This document shows, one piece after another, positions 63,620 through 64,000 of a DNA stretch of 64,000 bases. A program made the translations under genes and the position numbers. The notes beneath the pieces are model-generated. The model was not told the DNA's origin. It ran no database searches and worked only from the letters and a program-made list of their open reading frames with translations. Source of the stretch: Pseudalgibacter alginicilyticus (lineage in GTDB: Bacteria; Bacteroidota; Bacteroidia; Flavobacteriales; Flavobacteriaceae); assembly GCF_001310225.1 (NCBI RefSeq), contig NZ_CP012898.1, forward strand, positions 2,666,001 to 2,730,000. Reading direction: 5' to 3'. The number at the start of each line of letters is the position of its first letter. Within the stretch, counting starts at the first letter, position 1.

Positions 63620-63763
63620 GCGTAAATATACTAATTCCTGCCCATGCAAGAATGTTTGGTTTTGTATTTTATCGATTGGTGTTTTTTTGTGTCAGTTTAG
63701 TATGTAATTTGATTTTGAGAAAATTTTCAATCCTTTTTTTAGTAACCGATAAAGTTTGTTAAA

Positions 63764-63931
63764 ATGGACTTACTCTTTGCTTTGTATGTGATTAAATATG
63801 AATTATATAAAAAAGAAACAGACTCAAAGAAAATCGTTAATGAAGTTTATACTAAATTCTATGAATTTAATAATAATACTGATTGGACAGCGGAGTATGA
63901 CACTTTTTTTGCAATAGTATACTCAATTTGA
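63764..63931 (+). CDS. Doubtful small ORF at the right edge
   Basis: 55 codons from ATG (63764) to TGA (63929-63931): MDLLFALYVIKYELYKKET then a charged stretch ending DTFFAIVYSI. There is no recognised family, signal peptide or clear promoter. It could be a small hypothetical protein, a remnant of a longer gene or chance. The remaining bases to 64000 show no other feature. Confidence 0.3.
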   Translation: MDLLFALYVIKYELYKKETDSKKIVNEVYTKFYEFNNNTDWTAEYDTFFAIVYSI

Positions 63932-64000
63932 AAGTTACACAATCGTATTACTTGCCATCTTAATTAAAAGTAATATTAGGTTGTAAATTATTCAATTAAA

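Noticed and set aside
1-64000. Prophage, insertion sequence, CRISPR array, toxin-antitoxin or defence island
   Set aside because: I saw no transposase, integrase, terminal repeats, direct-repeat array or restriction-type genes in either strand.

Overview
This 64 kb window is chromosomal DNA from a member of the Bacteroidota, almost certainly family Flavobacteriaceae and probably marine. The evidence is: strong AT richness; almost no Shine-Dalgarno sequences; Bacteroidota-type -7 promoter boxes (TAnnTTTG) in front of many genes; a protein with a type IX secretion C-terminal domain; a small PID-CTERM-like protein; a TamL lipoprotein beside TamB; many lipoproteins; and, at the left edge, an alginate-lyase-like gene. 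The genus cannot be told from the sequence. Gene density is high and most genes are housekeeping. I see no prophage, IS element, CRISPR array, rRNA or obvious defence island.

Layout. 1-5.4 kb: 5' part of an alginate-lyase-like gene, an M1 metallopeptidase, an S8 protease and an MBL-fold hydrolase (all minus). 5.5-10 kb: two divergent cation/proton antiporters with C-terminal RCK-like domains, then a HemG-type flavodoxin. 10-17.5 kb: glycogen block glgA-glgC-glgB with a downstream GH31 alpha-glucosidase. 17.7-24.6 kb: lepA, a barrel-less MG2/TonB-plug protein, a T9SS cargo protein and dusB. 24.8-27.5 kb: rbfA, a LolC/E-type permease and an endonuclease/exonuclease/phosphatase lipoprotein as an operon, then a CAU-anticodon tRNA. 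28-31.3 kb: metallophosphoesterase, glycosyltransferase and GH1 beta-glucosidase operon. 31.7-37.7 kb: small PID-CTERM-like gene, ribE diverging from pdxA, then yceD-rpmF and fabH-accB-accC. 37.8-43 kb: mtgA, a Gre-like gene, two lipoprotein thiol oxidoreductases, and an AsmA/DUF748-like gene interrupted by an in-frame stop. 42.8-50.3 kb: an ABC ATPase, S9 and M28 peptidases, asd, mscL, alr and tdk. 50.4-55.3 kb: a hypothetical gene coupled to rsmI, a HopJ-family gene, a uracil-DNA-glycosylase-like gene, an OsmC protein and recJ. 55.3-63.6 kb: tamB-tamL and an LpxH-type phosphatase. The right edge holds one doubtful 55-residue ORF.

Themes. Envelope biogenesis is prominent (TamB/TamL, LolC/E, LpxH-like enzymes, MtgA, Alr, FabH/AccBC), with carbohydrate storage and use (Glg, GH31, GH1, alginate-lyase-like). 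The observations most worth a second look are the nonsense codon in the AsmA-like gene (40677-40679), the tiny PID-CTERM-like gene with a near-leaderless promoter, a clear HemG homologue outside the Gammaproteobacteria, the plug-without-barrel protein, and the three-gene phosphatase/glycosyltransferase/glucosidase operon. I did not find a convincing, wholly new multi-gene system.
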